Assembly (NCBI GenBank): GCA_045594885.1
Contig: JAZNZJ010000075.1
Location: 14,574-78,573 of the forward strand
From: Fimenecus sp045594885
GTDB taxonomy: Bacteria; Bacillota; Clostridia; Oscillospirales; Acutalibacteraceae
Length of the DNA: 64,000 nt
Direction: 5' to 3'
How positions within the stretch are numbered: the stretch's first letter is position 1; every line of letters begins with the position of its first letter. Position numbers and translations under genes: made by a program. Under the pieces are notes generated by a model. The model saw only the letters and a program-made list of their open reading frames with translations, did not search any database and was not told the origin of the DNA. This document shows, in pieces, positions 52,098 to 60,503 of the stretch.

Positions 52098-54152
52098 TTA
52101 GAATTGGTCGTAGTATTCTTTAATCATTCCACGACGATTTGCCTTGAAGTCTTTCATAACCTCAGTCATTTTTTCATTTAATTCTTCAGCGATTGTGGGA
52201 TAAGTGCTTGTTCTGTTGTAGTTCTCACCCTTATCGTCTGTAAGAACGAACAACCAATTCTTTCGGGTCTTATCGAAGAAAGCAGGGTTGTCATTCTGCA
52301 TTTTGCGGAAATACTTGAATGTAACATACTCGTTTTCAGTAAGAACAGGGTATTCATAATCTGCATATTCTTCACGTGCAAGTACGTCTTCTGTTTCAAG
52401 GGTATATTGAATTGCCTTTAATTTTTCACGTTTCATATGAAGTATTGGGTGTTCTTCAGTATGAATTGCAGTATCATTTTGAAGTACGGGCAACATTGAA
52501 ACACCGTCTATAATTCTGTCAGCAGGAAGACTGTTTTTGTTGCCGTTTACTGTAATACCGCAAAGGTCAATAAGTGTTGGGAAAATATCAGCAAGAACTG
52601 AAGATTGCTCACGGGTTGTACCCGCATCCCAAAGTCCGCCGTTATTTGTCCATTTAATCATAAACGGAACTTTTTGACCAGCTTCATATGCTAAATATTT
52701 ACCGCCACGAAGTTCACCGGTTGAGCCTTCAAGTGCAGGGCCATTATCACTTGTGAAAACAATGATTGTGTCGTCCATAACACCCAAGTCTTCAAGAGTG
52801 TTGAAAAGTTCGCCGAGATAATAGTCAAATTCAGTCACACAGTCAACATATGTACCCATACCGCTTGTGCCGTCCCAATCATCACCTGCAAACACAGGAC
52901 CGTGTGGCCACGGAGTAGCATAGTAGGCAAAGAATGGCTCGTCAGAATTTGTAACCTTGTCTGTAATCCAATCATTTATTGAGTTGTGAATGAGAGCACT
53001 TGCTTCACTCTGGTCCTTTTTACCGTCTTTAAAGAATTCATCAGTGCCACGTACAATTTCATATTCTCCTGCTTCTTCCTCAACATAATAGAATGGAGTC
53101 ATATCATTAACGTGGTGGCTACCGTAGAAATAGTCAAAGCCCTGATTTGTAGGAAGATATTCGCCGTAGTCACCAAGATGCCATTTACCGAAAGCACCCG
53201 TGTTGTAACCTGCATTCTGGAACACTTCTGCAATTGTGATTTCGTCACCGAGCATACCGTCTGCATTATTACCCATTTCAATTGAATTGAAAATTCTTGT
53301 TGATGCAAATTTTGAAGTTGAATCAACAGTGGGGTAAATAACGTTATCAGCATAGCCTCTGAATGGGTAACGTCCTGTCATAAGGCTGAAACGTGCAGGT
53401 GAGCATACTGAATAGCTTGAATAGAAATTATCAAAAGCAACACCGTCTTCACCAATGCTGTCAATATTGGGTGTATCATAAATTGCACCATTGAGAGATA
53501 TATCTCCCCAACCCAAATCGTCCATCATTACAAAAAGAACATTGGGTTTGCCCGATGTATTCTTATCAATTCCGTTAAGATAATCGTCATGACCTTCCCA
53601 AAGTCTGTCAACATTGGGTTGTGAACGAAGGTTCATTGTAAGAACATAAAGTACGGTTGTTCCTGCCAAAAGAATGCTGAGAAGACTTGTTACAATAACC
53701 TGAGCACCTTTCTTTTGCCATTGTTTTCTGCCTGCCATAAAAAGAACCACAACGGCAATAATGCAAGGAAGAATAATAAGAAGATTTCCGCCTAAACGTA
53801 CAAAGAAATTGTAGTCATCTGCACCTGAAAAAAGTGGATGTTCAGCGGAACTCCAACCTGCAAGACCAGATGTGAATGCACCAAAGCCTGCATCTGCACC
53901 CCAGATTGCATAATAAAGAACAATCGCAAGACCCGAAATTCCATACCCGATGAAATTCCAAACATAAAGCTTTTTAAAGATAAATATACCCAACATTGTA
54001 AGTGCTACAACAATGCACATATATGCCACGTTAACAACGGCGAGAAGATTCAAACGCATTATAAGTAATGCTAATGCAAGAATCACACCGATTGCGGCAA
54101 TAATCATAGGGAATACTTTTTTGCTTTTGTCAAATAAAATTCCTTTTTTCAC
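52098..54152 (-). CDS. membrane-anchored sulfatase with five N-terminal membrane spans
   Basis: 684 residues. Residues about 14-175 contain five hydrophobic spans; the rest is a type I sulfatase: metal-binding MDDLGWGD, the formylglycine motif CSPARFSLMTGR, GKWHLGDYGEYLP and TSDNGPALEG. The active-site residue is Cys, matching the nearby anaerobic maturase. The layout resembles LtaS-type enzymes, but the catalytic motif is that of sulfatases, not of phosphoglycerol transferases, which use Thr. The catalytic domain probably faces outward and removes sulfate from host or dietary glycans; the substrate is unknown. Confidence 0.9.
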   Translation of the reverse strand: MKKGILFDKSKKVFPMIIAAIGVILALALLIMRLNLLAVVNVAYMCIVVALTMLGIFIFKKLYVWNFIGYGISGLAIVLYYAIWGADAGFGAFTSGLAGWSSAEHPLFSGADDYNFFVRLGGNLLIILPCIIAVVVLFMAGRKQWQKKGAQVIVTSLLSILLAGTTVLYVLTMNLRSQPNVDRLWEGHDDYLNGIDKNTSGKPNVLFVMMDDLGWGDISLNGAIYDTPNIDSIGEDGVAFDNFYSSYSVCSPARFSLMTGRYPFRGYADNVIYPTVDSTSKFASTRIFNSIEMGNNADGMLGDEITIAEVFQNAGYNTGAFGKWHLGDYGEYLPTNQGFDYFYGSHHVNDMTPFYYVEEEAGEYEIVRGTDEFFKDGKKDQSEASALIHNSINDWITDKVTNSDEPFFAYYATPWPHGPVFAGDDWDGTSGMGTYVDCVTEFDYYLGELFNTLEDLGVMDDTIIVFTSDNGPALEGSTGELRGGKYLAYEAGQKVPFMIKWTNNGGLWDAGTTREQSSVLADIFPTLIDLCGITVNGNKNSLPADRIIDGVSMLPVLQNDTAIHTEEHPILHMKREKLKAIQYTLETEDVLAREEYADYEYPVLTENEYVTFKYFRKMQNDNPAFFDKTRKNWLFVLTDDKGENYNRTSTYPTIAEELNEKMTEVMKDFKANRRGMIKEYYDQF

Positions 54153-54182
54153 AAAATCCCTCCAAGAATAATATTTTACATT

Positions 54183-54211
54183 ATTATACTATATAAAAAT
54201 GAAATCTTCAA
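54183..54211 (-). promoter_or_regulatory. sigma-A promoter of the sulfatase gene
   Basis: TTGAAG (54211-54206), a 17-base spacer and a perfect TATAAT (54188-54183) on the minus strand, 31 bases before the start at 54152. Confidence 0.78.
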
Positions 54212-54251
54212 TACAAAAAAGAGTAGTCCGCAAAAAAAAGACTACTCTTTT
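54212..54251 (-). terminator. terminator of the plsC transcript
   Basis: Perfect 12-base arms (aaaagagtagtc/gactactctttt) around an A-rich loop, followed on the minus strand by TTTTGTATTG. It begins three bases after the plsC stop and abuts the sulfatase promoter. Confidence 0.85.
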
Positions 54252-54254
54252 GGT

Positions 54255-55004
54255 TTATTCAAATGTTTTTGCACAATCACATATGATGTTGCGTACTTTT
54301 TCATTCAATAACTTAATGTCCGACCTCGACATTTCTGAAGTTTTAATCGGGTCAAGCACAGTAACTGTGATGTCGGGTGACCCCAATCTTTTCCCATTAC
54401 CTTCAAAAATCAAGTGGACATTATGAAGATAGATGGGCACAACAGTTACTCCTGTTTTTTGCACAATTTTAAATGCACCGTTTTTGAAGATACGTGGCAT
54501 ATTTGTGAATTCTCGTCTGCCCTCGGGGAAGATAATCATTGAATGACCATCTTTAATATTTTCGGCTGCCTTATTAATAGCGGTAACAGATTGACGTATG
54601 TCAGATTGGTTTATGGGAGCACAACGCAATGGCTCAACAAAATGATTGATGAGGGGGAGTGCCGCCATAGTGTCTTTAATAACAAAGCCAAAATCAGTAT
54701 TGCGAAGTGCAGATATAAGCACGGGAATGTCAGCATAACTTTGATGATTTGAAACAAACAACACGGGCTCATTTTGAGGGATTTTTTCAAGTCCGTTGAC
54801 CTTGATTTTTGCTTTTGCAACTCCAAGGCAATAATCGGACCACTTGCGTGCCACTTCTGATGCTTTTGCGGCAAGATTATCAATTTTACCCTCTTTGGCA
54901 AGTTTTTCATACTTGTGAAGTTTAGGAACGGCTACAAACATTCCCGAAAGGGCAAATTTGGTAAAAAAACTGATTGTTGCTAATTTTTCTTTAAAATTCT
55001 TCAT
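54255..55004 (-). CDS. plsC: 1-acylglycerol-3-phosphate acyltransferase
   Basis: Makes phosphatidate from lysophosphatidate. 249 residues; acyltransferase motif NHQSYADIPVL (HX4D) near residue 83, substrate-binding FPEGRRE near 150, and an N-terminal hydrophobic segment. ATG 55004 has a better-placed GAG site than GTG 55010; either overlaps or abuts the stop of the VanY-like gene upstream. Its product is the substrate of CdsA at 9878. Confidence 0.9.
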   Translation of the reverse strand: MKNFKEKLATISFFTKFALSGMFVAVPKLHKYEKLAKEGKIDNLAAKASEVARKWSDYCLGVAKAKIKVNGLEKIPQNEPVLFVSNHQSYADIPVLISALRNTDFGFVIKDTMAALPLINHFVEPLRCAPINQSDIRQSVTAINKAAENIKDGHSMIIFPEGRREFTNMPRIFKNGAFKIVQKTGVTVVPIYLHNVHLIFEGNGKRLGSPDITVTVLDPIKTSEMSRSDIKLLNEKVRNIICDCAKTFE

Positions 55005-55006
55005 AA

Positions 55007-55939
55007 TCACATCTCTAAATATTCAATATATTCTTCAAGGCAATAGCCTAATTCGTTAATTTTCTTTGCATTTTCAACACCTACATAGCGAAAATGCCAT
55101 GGCTCATAAGAAAAGCCTGTTATATCAGTTTTTTCTTTCGGGTAACGAAGAATAAAACCGTATTCTTCAATATGTTCCATAAGCCATTTAAATTCTTTTG
55201 TATTTGCAAAGGATTCGTTAAGAATGACCTTGCCATTTGGCATAATATCAAACCCAAAGCCTGCATTGTGTTCACTTGTGCCGGGGTAAGCCCTGACTGA
55301 ATTTGTTATTTCAATGGCTTTTTCTTTAGAATGACCCTGATTTATAAGATTATTTACTGAACGGGTGAAATTTCTGTCCTGTCGTTTCATTGTGCGGTAT
55401 GCGGAATAAACATATATTGATATGCCATCTTCTTCTGCGGCCGCAATTAAGTCTTTTAAAGGCTGATAAGCCATTTTATCAACGGCAGTTACCTTGTAAT
55501 CGTCCAATGTTAATGCATTCACGGCTTTGCCTGTTTTCAAATCGACTAAATCCCATTTAAAATCCTCAGGCAATTCGTAGTTGTTGTTAAGAAGCATAAG
55601 CTCTCTGCCATGTTTATTAATATCAGCGGGCTTTGCATAGGGCGAACGATATGTAACACTGTCATAAAAACTGCCGGTTGTTTTTACTGTTGTCGATGTG
55701 GTGGTTGTAGTATGCCTTGTTGTACTTTCCGTTGTACTGACTGTTGTACTTTCGGTAGTGCTCTCCGTTGTGGTAGTTGTTGTACTCTCTGTCGTGCTGG
55801 TAGTTGTTTCAGGGTTTGGGTTATAGTTGGGAACAGTGCGGTTTTTGAAATAAACAACACCCACAATAGCAACAGAAATACACAGTATAACAATACTGAT
55901 GACAATTATTATATTGATTGTCTTTTTACGTCCGTTCAT
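55007..55939 (-). CDS. VanY-type D-alanyl-D-alanine carboxypeptidase, membrane-anchored
   Basis: 310 residues. An N-terminal membrane anchor (about 8-30), a Thr/Ser/Glu-rich spacer (about 45-90) and an M15B peptidase domain: SAYRTMKRQ, the zinc motif in PGTSEHNAGFGFDI, and EPWHFRYVG. The family trims the terminal D-Ala from peptidoglycan stems outside the membrane. No vanH/A/X or sensor genes are nearby, so wall maturation rather than glycopeptide resistance is the likely role. The stop overlaps the plsC start region. Confidence 0.9.
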   Translation of the reverse strand: MNGRKKTINIIIVISIVILCISVAIVGVVYFKNRTVPNYNPNPETTTSTTESTTTTTTESTTESTTVSTTESTTRHTTTTTSTTVKTTGSFYDSVTYRSPYAKPADINKHGRELMLLNNNYELPEDFKWDLVDLKTGKAVNALTLDDYKVTAVDKMAYQPLKDLIAAAEEDGISIYVYSAYRTMKRQDRNFTRSVNNLINQGHSKEKAIEITNSVRAYPGTSEHNAGFGFDIMPNGKVILNESFANTKEFKWLMEHIEEYGFILRYPKEKTDITGFSYEPWHFRYVGVENAKKINELGYCLEEYIEYLEM

Positions 55940-56066
55940 TATTCATCACCCACCATATTAGAGGATATTTTACCATAAAGTGTATGAATTTTACAATAGA
56001 ATTCAAAAATTGTTAACATTTGTATTATTTTATTTTGTCCATTTGCAGAATAGTTTAAGAATAATA

Positions 56067-56095
56067 TTGACTTTTTGTCGATTTTGTTTTAAACT
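56067..56095 (+). promoter_or_regulatory. sigma-A promoter of the secreted Asn-rich protein gene
   Basis: TTGACT at 56067, a 17-base spacer and TAAACT at 56090, with GAAAGGGG about seven bases before ATG 56130. Confidence 0.72.
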
Positions 56096-56129
56096 AATGG
56101 AGTGAAAATATTGAAAGGGGTATTCTAAA

Positions 56130-57161
56130 ATGGCTAAAAAACAATACACACCCGAAGAATATAAAGCAAAACTTGAAAAGAAGGCAGAGAAAAATAAAAA
56201 GTTTGCCACAACTTTCTTGAAAGTACTTGCTTTCAGCCTTGCAATCGCAATGGTATTCTGTGCATCAACAATTGCATATACTCGCACAGGAATGTATGAG
56301 TTGAGCGGTTCAAATTCAACAAATGTAGGTAATCAGGATTCAACTGGTAATGAGTCAGTTGACGGCGGTAATGATTCAACTGATTTTGGAGACAGCAATG
56401 ATACACAAGCTCCATCAACAGATAATTCAAGCGATTCAACAGATAACAGTGCAAACAATAATTCTGACAATACTGCAAACAATAACAACAGTAATAGCAA
56501 CAGCAATAGCAACAATAATGCTAATACAGATAAGCCTTCAACAGATTCATCAAAGGCTAATCAAGAAATTCTTGATATGTACAAAAAGGCTGTTGCAAAT
56601 GCAAGAACAAATGCAAAGAATGTTATCCGCGTAAAAGATGGTGCTATTAACTACAAGGGTATCGCTGAAGCTGGTAAACTTTCAAGTGCTGCATCTACTC
56701 TTATGGGTATGTTTATGGCTAAGGATGAAGCTTCTATTGAAGAAAAGAACGAAACTTGGGAAAAAGAAAAGCTTCCTGATGCAAGTGCTCTTACTCTTAA
56801 TGGAATTAAAGAAATCAAACGTGCTGATAAAGGTGATACATATGTAATTAGAGTTATTGCAAAAGACGCAACAAACCCAAAGGCAAATGCAGACGGTGTA
56901 GGTGCAGTAGCTGGTGTTATTGAAGAAAGCCAGATTACAGGTGCTATCGGTGCTGTTCCCGGTCTTTCACTTAGCAACATTAACATTGCTTATGAAAACG
57001 TAACTGCAACTGCTACAATTGATAAAGCAACCGGTAATCTTATTGCTCTTGATATTAATGCTCCTTGTATCCTTAGTCTTGATGCAAAGCTTGCTGTTAT
57101 TTCTGTTCCTAATGCAAAAGTTGGTATTCAGGTTATAACAGAGTACAAAATTGAGTATTAA
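56130..57161 (+). CDS. membrane-anchored extracellular protein with Asn/Ser-rich linker, unknown function
   Basis: 343 residues. A Lys-rich cytosolic start (QYTPEEYKAKLEKKAEKNKK), one membrane span (about 27-48), a long low-complexity linker of Asn, Ser, Asp and Thr (about 58-145), and a C-terminal domain of about 195 residues with a helical start and beta-rich end (TATIDKATGNLIALDINAP). No family is recognised; the C-terminal domain could be a lipid- or peptide-binding fold. Monocistronic, divergent from the VanY-like gene. Confidence 0.75.
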   Translation: MAKKQYTPEEYKAKLEKKAEKNKKFATTFLKVLAFSLAIAMVFCASTIAYTRTGMYELSGSNSTNVGNQDSTGNESVDGGNDSTDFGDSNDTQAPSTDNSSDSTDNSANNNSDNTANNNNSNSNSNSNNNANTDKPSTDSSKANQEILDMYKKAVANARTNAKNVIRVKDGAINYKGIAEAGKLSSAASTLMGMFMAKDEASIEEKNETWEKEKLPDASALTLNGIKEIKRADKGDTYVIRVIAKDATNPKANADGVGAVAGVIEESQITGAIGAVPGLSLSNINIAYENVTATATIDKATGNLIALDINAPCILSLDAKLAVISVPNAKVGIQVITEYKIEY

Positions 57162-57179
57162 TCAATAAAAATAAAATTG

Positions 57180-57213
57180 AAGGACTTGACTCATTGAGTC
57201 AGGTCCTTTTTGT
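57180..57213 (+). terminator. terminator of the secreted Asn-rich protein gene
   Basis: A 14-base-pair stem (aaggacttgactca with its partner, one G-U pair) and a following T run, 18 bases after the stop. Confidence 0.82.
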
Positions 57214-57230
57214 TTGCGTTTATCACAGCA

Positions 57231-57283
57231 GGGGACTTGTCCCCGATTTTTACTTTTACTCCAACAAATTGAATTTGTCGGGG
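57231..57283. repeat. short hairpin plus caaattgaatttgt repeat
   Basis: Contains aggggacttgtcccc (57230-57245), a five- to six-base-pair hairpin, and caacaaattgaatttgtcgggg (split here only for description), whose core caaattgaatttgt-ggg resembles the element at 32024. Part of the repeat cluster between two convergent genes. Confidence 0.5.
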
Positions 57284-57304
57284 TAAATACTATCTACAAG
57301 TAAT

Positions 57305-57373
57305 GTCATTCTGAGGAACGCAGTGACGAAGAATCTCAACCAAACAGAGATTCTTCGCGACCCTCAGAATGAC
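57305..57373. repeat. long palindromic dispersed repeat (gtcattctgagg family)
   Basis: Terminal arms GTCATTCTGAGG and CCTCAGAATGAC and inner arms gaagaatctc and gagattcttc make a 69-base, nearly perfect palindrome. I recognise this as a repeat type widespread in gut Clostridia genomes. It would form a long stable cruciform or RNA hairpin. Confidence 0.75.
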
Positions 57374-57413
57374 ACAAAGAAACCTACAACCCACAATTCA
57401 TCTAACTCTATTT

Positions 57414-57457
57414 ACTCCCTCCGTGATGAAACTGTCTGCAAAGCAGACTGAGGGAGT
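57414..57457. repeat. palindromic repeat (actccctc...gagggagt)
   Basis: Outer arms actccctc and gagggagt with inner arms gtctgc/gcagac around a small loop. It follows the 57305 repeat directly and resembles another dispersed element of this bacterial group. The remaining stretch to 57579 holds only a weak ctctttatcaaagag hairpin. Confidence 0.55.
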
Positions 57458-57579
57458 AAAAAAACAACAAACTCTCTTTATCAAAGAGGGGGGACGGGTG
57501 TTTTATGAATCACTCATACATCCCATCATATTGGTTATAATATATAATCTGCATCGCACCATCAATTCCGCATTTCGAA

Positions 57580-58119
57580 TTATTCTTCCGTCTGTTTACC
57601 TAAAAATGATGCTGCAACCGACAAAAGCTTAATTTCAGTCTGTGAGGGCATACTACCATCGGGATTAAGCAATAATACAACCGCTCCGGCAACATCACCG
57701 CCACCGATAATCGGAAAAGCGATTCCCGCCTCGCTATGATTGTCATTGAGAGGATACAAAGCCTTAACGTCGGGAGAAGCGATATAATTTTCTCGTCGCT
57801 CAATAAGGTCTTCTAAATCAGTAGAAATTCTTTTGTCAATCATATCTTTGCGAGTGTTACCCGATGCGGCAATAACGTGGTCACGGTCGGTAATCATTAC
57901 GGGTAATCCGGTTGCCCTGTGCAATACGTCGGTATATTGCCCCGCAAATTCAGATAACTCCCCGATTGGCGAATATTTTTTAAAAATAACCTCCCCGTTA
58001 GACGCCGTGTAGATTTCCAACGGGTCTCCTTCACGTATCCTCATTGTCCTTCTAATCTCTTTAGGAATAACAACCCTTCCCAAATCATCAATTCTTCTCA
58101 CAATCCCAGTTGCTTTCAT
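57580..58119 (-). CDS. spoVT: stage V sporulation protein T, AbrB-GAF regulator
   Basis: 179 residues. An N-terminal AbrB/SpoVT swapped-hairpin DNA-binding domain (MKATGIVRRIDDLGRVVIPK, then EIRRTMRIREGDPLEIY) and a C-terminal GAF-like domain (about 60-178). In Bacillus SpoVT tunes forespore genes as tetramers. AAGGAGAT precedes ATG 58119. Its presence is the main evidence that the organism is from a spore-forming lineage. No other sporulation gene is adjacent. Confidence 0.93.
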   Translation of the reverse strand: MKATGIVRRIDDLGRVVIPKEIRRTMRIREGDPLEIYTASNGEVIFKKYSPIGELSEFAGQYTDVLHRATGLPVMITDRDHVIAASGNTRKDMIDKRISTDLEDLIERRENYIASPDVKALYPLNDNHSEAGIAFPIIGGGDVAGAVVLLLNPDGSMPSQTEIKLLSVAASFLGKQTEE

Positions 58120-58237
58120 AATATATACAAAATCTCCTTGCTTTACAAATTTGTACTGTTAGTATCTGTAAAAGGCAGAGATTTATACTACCAAAAATTC
58201 TTTTGGTGGTTAGGTTCCTTTAAGCGGCAAACATATC

Positions 58238-60154
58238 TTACAGAAGTTGTTTCGGCAAATCACAGATTTCTTCTTCACTTAAACTGACAGCATTTTTTAC
58301 AAATAATGAAAATTCGGTTTCACCTATATTATTTAATAGTTCATCGATTCCTCGAACAGTTTGTCCGTTATAGCTAGTTCTTTGGTTTATTAAATCATTT
58401 AGTTTACACCAAGAAAAATAATTCAAGTCTTTTAGATTGCGTTCAGACGTACCTAGACTATATTTTAAAATGGTTAGTGTCGAGTTGTTTATTAACTTAA
58501 TCATATCTAAAAAATCATTTTTGTATTGTTTTCGAACAACACCGGTTACTGCTTGAATAATATATTTTCTAAATATCGGATCATTATCCACACTACCCGC
58601 AGAGAAATGGAAGGTTTCAAATGCTTTCATTTTCAGAAAATCAAAAAATCTATCGGCATTTGGGGCAAGACGTTTTCCTATTGTTTTGCGAGCCATAGCA
58701 ATACTGTCAAGCGTCATATCGTCTACGCCGGAAGCGAATATTTGATATTTTTTAGAAAAAAGATCCCATCTTAGCAATAAATATAAATCATCTTTATATC
58801 TGCCAAAGATTAATACATTGCTTACGTTTCGCGTGTTGTGTGGTAAAGGAATATTACACGAAAGTACTGATAGAAGAGCTTTATGTGAAAATAACGCCAT
58901 TTCACGTTTGCTTCTCAAGGTATCATATTCTGAAATTGGTAGTCTATATCCTTGTATAGGATCACTTTCTTCATTTTTGAAAAGTGTATTACTGTTTTTA
59001 TATCCGCAAACAAACGCCTCTAACAATTTGCGGCCATATGGCGAAGAAAAACAAAACCGCTCATTAATCTCAACAATGCCCAGCAATGACAGTACAGCAT
59101 ATGCGCTGTGAAGAGATTGTTTTTGAACATTGGGAAGTGTTTGAGGAAGAATGTTTGAGTTGGTTTGTAAACAGTAGTTCAAGATTTTATCCCAGACGCC
59201 TAAAATGCTTTCTTCATTCCAAACCGCCTTTATCATTTCCTTGTTGATCCCTATCAATTGTTTATCTGATAAATCCAATTTTGTAATGTCTAACCATTCA
59301 AAATCGGAATTTTCTGAATTTAAAACGATAGGCGTGCTTACGTCTAAAGGATATGTGAATAAATGTACTTGCATTGGACGAGAACGATCATTTTTGAAAT
59401 AGGTGTTAAATACATTTAATTGCTTTAATAAATCTTCCTCAATATGTACGTGTAGTTCCTCATCTATTTCACGAACAGCAGCTTTTCTTGGTGTTTCTAC
59501 TGATTCAATTTTTCCTCCGGGAAGTTGCCAATAACCAGGACAATACTTTGAAGAATTTGATCTTTTCACAAGAAGCAGTTGTTGGTCTTGTGAAACAAAA
59601 GCAACAGCGACGGCGCTATACATAGAGTCAACGCGGTTAGTGGGCGAACGGAATTTTTCTGCCATCTGTAAAAGTAATTGAACAAAATGCGTATATAGAG
59701 TTGTGTCAAATTCAGCAGAATCTTTTATTTTGGAATATAAAACGCCATCAGAGTTCATTTTTCCTTTTAAGACAGCAATATCCTCGTTATTGTTTTCGCC
59801 AATAAAATAACACATAAGTTTTAAATCGGGATTTGTACATTTATATGTAAGCGCACGTTCATATTCTTCCACCGTGCCGGACGATGAACGTGTAGTTGGC
59901 GTGCCGATGCGATCTTTAAATATACATACAAAAATATCATATTCAGTGCTGACTTGCAGGTTAACCACATGTTGTGCATCATCTCCCTTATCGGGAATAA
60001 CATTATTTTCCCATGAAATTATCTCGTAACAACATTGTAAGTTTCTTCCAATTGTTGTATTAATACGCTCGATAATTTGAAAAAATGTGTGTCTCTCACT
60101 CAAAACATCCATAGGAGATGCTAAAAAGATTTTAACAATTCTTCGGTTATCCAT
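58238..60154 (-). CDS. DUF4062/TIR-like domain fused to Nudix domain; candidate defence or signalling protein
   Basis: 638 residues, one frame. Residues 5-120 match the DUF4062-type TIR-like domain of STAND and defence proteins (VKIFLASPMDVLSERHTFF, EYDIFVCIFKDRIGTPTTR, SGTVEEYERAL). Residues 178-315 are a Nudix hydrolase with a nearly canonical box, Gly214 to Val236 (GKIESVE, then REIDEEL), all catalytic Glu present and only the late Gly changed to His. Residues 345-385 could be a winged helix and 444-540 resemble a second, degenerate Nudix fold (VLIFGRYKDDLYLLLRW, no REUxEE). Nudix domains bind or cleave nucleotide diphosphates such as ADP-ribose, so sensing or processing an NAD-derived signal is plausible but inferred. 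It has its own promoter, and AAGGAG precedes ATG 60154. Confidence 0.82.
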   Translation of the reverse strand: MDNRRIVKIFLASPMDVLSERHTFFQIIERINTTIGRNLQCCYEIISWENNVIPDKGDDAQHVVNLQVSTEYDIFVCIFKDRIGTPTTRSSSGTVEEYERALTYKCTNPDLKLMCYFIGENNNEDIAVLKGKMNSDGVLYSKIKDSAEFDTTLYTHFVQLLLQMAEKFRSPTNRVDSMYSAVAVAFVSQDQQLLLVKRSNSSKYCPGYWQLPGGKIESVETPRKAAVREIDEELHVHIEEDLLKQLNVFNTYFKNDRSRPMQVHLFTYPLDVSTPIVLNSENSDFEWLDITKLDLSDKQLIGINKEMIKAVWNEESILGVWDKILNYCLQTNSNILPQTLPNVQKQSLHSAYAVLSLLGIVEINERFCFSSPYGRKLLEAFVCGYKNSNTLFKNEESDPIQGYRLPISEYDTLRSKREMALFSHKALLSVLSCNIPLPHNTRNVSNVLIFGRYKDDLYLLLRWDLFSKKYQIFASGVDDMTLDSIAMARKTIGKRLAPNADRFFDFLKMKAFETFHFSAGSVDNDPIFRKYIIQAVTGVVRKQYKNDFLDMIKLINNSTLTILKYSLGTSERNLKDLNYFSWCKLNDLINQRTSYNGQTVRGIDELLNNIGETEFSLFVKNAVSLSEEEICDLPKQLL

Positions 60155-60212
60155 ATTTTCTACTCCTTTGAAAAAACATTTTAAGTAAAATAAAATTTTT
60201 CCTAATGATGAT

Positions 60213-60241
60213 ATTATACCATAAATACAATTTCATTACAA
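60213..60241 (-). promoter_or_regulatory. sigma-A promoter of the DUF4062-Nudix gene
   Basis: TTGTAA (60241-60236), a 17-base spacer and a perfect TATAAT (60218-60213) on the minus strand, about 59 bases before the start. The gene is therefore a single-gene unit. Confidence 0.7.
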
Positions 60242-60243
60242 CC

Positions 60244-60278
60244 AGCAACAGCGAGGTGAATTTCACCTCGCTGTTGCT
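60244..60278. other. 35-base near-perfect palindrome upstream of the DUF4062-Nudix promoter
   Basis: Arms agcaacagcgaggtgaa and its exact complement, 17 bases each, around a single base. There is no T run on either side, so it is a weak terminator at best. Its edge touches the -35 of the gene, so it may be an operator, or a leftover end of a mobile element. Confidence 0.55.
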
Positions 60279-60345
60279 ATGTATGGAGTAAAACAGCCGA
60301 TTTTTACAAAAAACTTTTGGATAAAAACCAGCGAAAACCCAGTGT

Positions 60346-60420
60346 TTATACGGGTTTTGTCGACTTTTGTCCTATTATACCATATTCCTCTATTCTACGA
60401 ACAATACCTGTTGCTTTCAT
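60346..60420 (-). pseudogene. remnant of an AbrB/SpoVT-like regulator start
   Basis: From ATG 60420 (AAGGAG upstream) the frame reads MKATGIVRRIEEYGIIGQKS and stops after 24 residues. The first ten residues equal those of SpoVT, but the codons differ, so it is a relic of a diverged paralogue, not a recent duplication. The rest of the AbrB fold is missing. Confidence 0.55.
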
Positions 60421-60503
60421 ATATAAAAACTCCTTTTCACTATTTAATGGTGTGGAGTTAGTATATGGAATATTGCCATTATTATACTCATTTAACACGA
60501 TTC

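Noticed and set aside
55007..55939. Vancomycin-resistance determinant
   Set aside because: Only a VanY-type peptidase is present; no ligase, dehydrogenase, VanX or two-component system is nearby.
60346..60420. Recent target-site duplication of the spoVT start flanking the fusion gene
   Set aside because: The first ten residues match but the codons and upstream bases differ, so it is a diverged paralogue fragment and not a duplication made by insertion.
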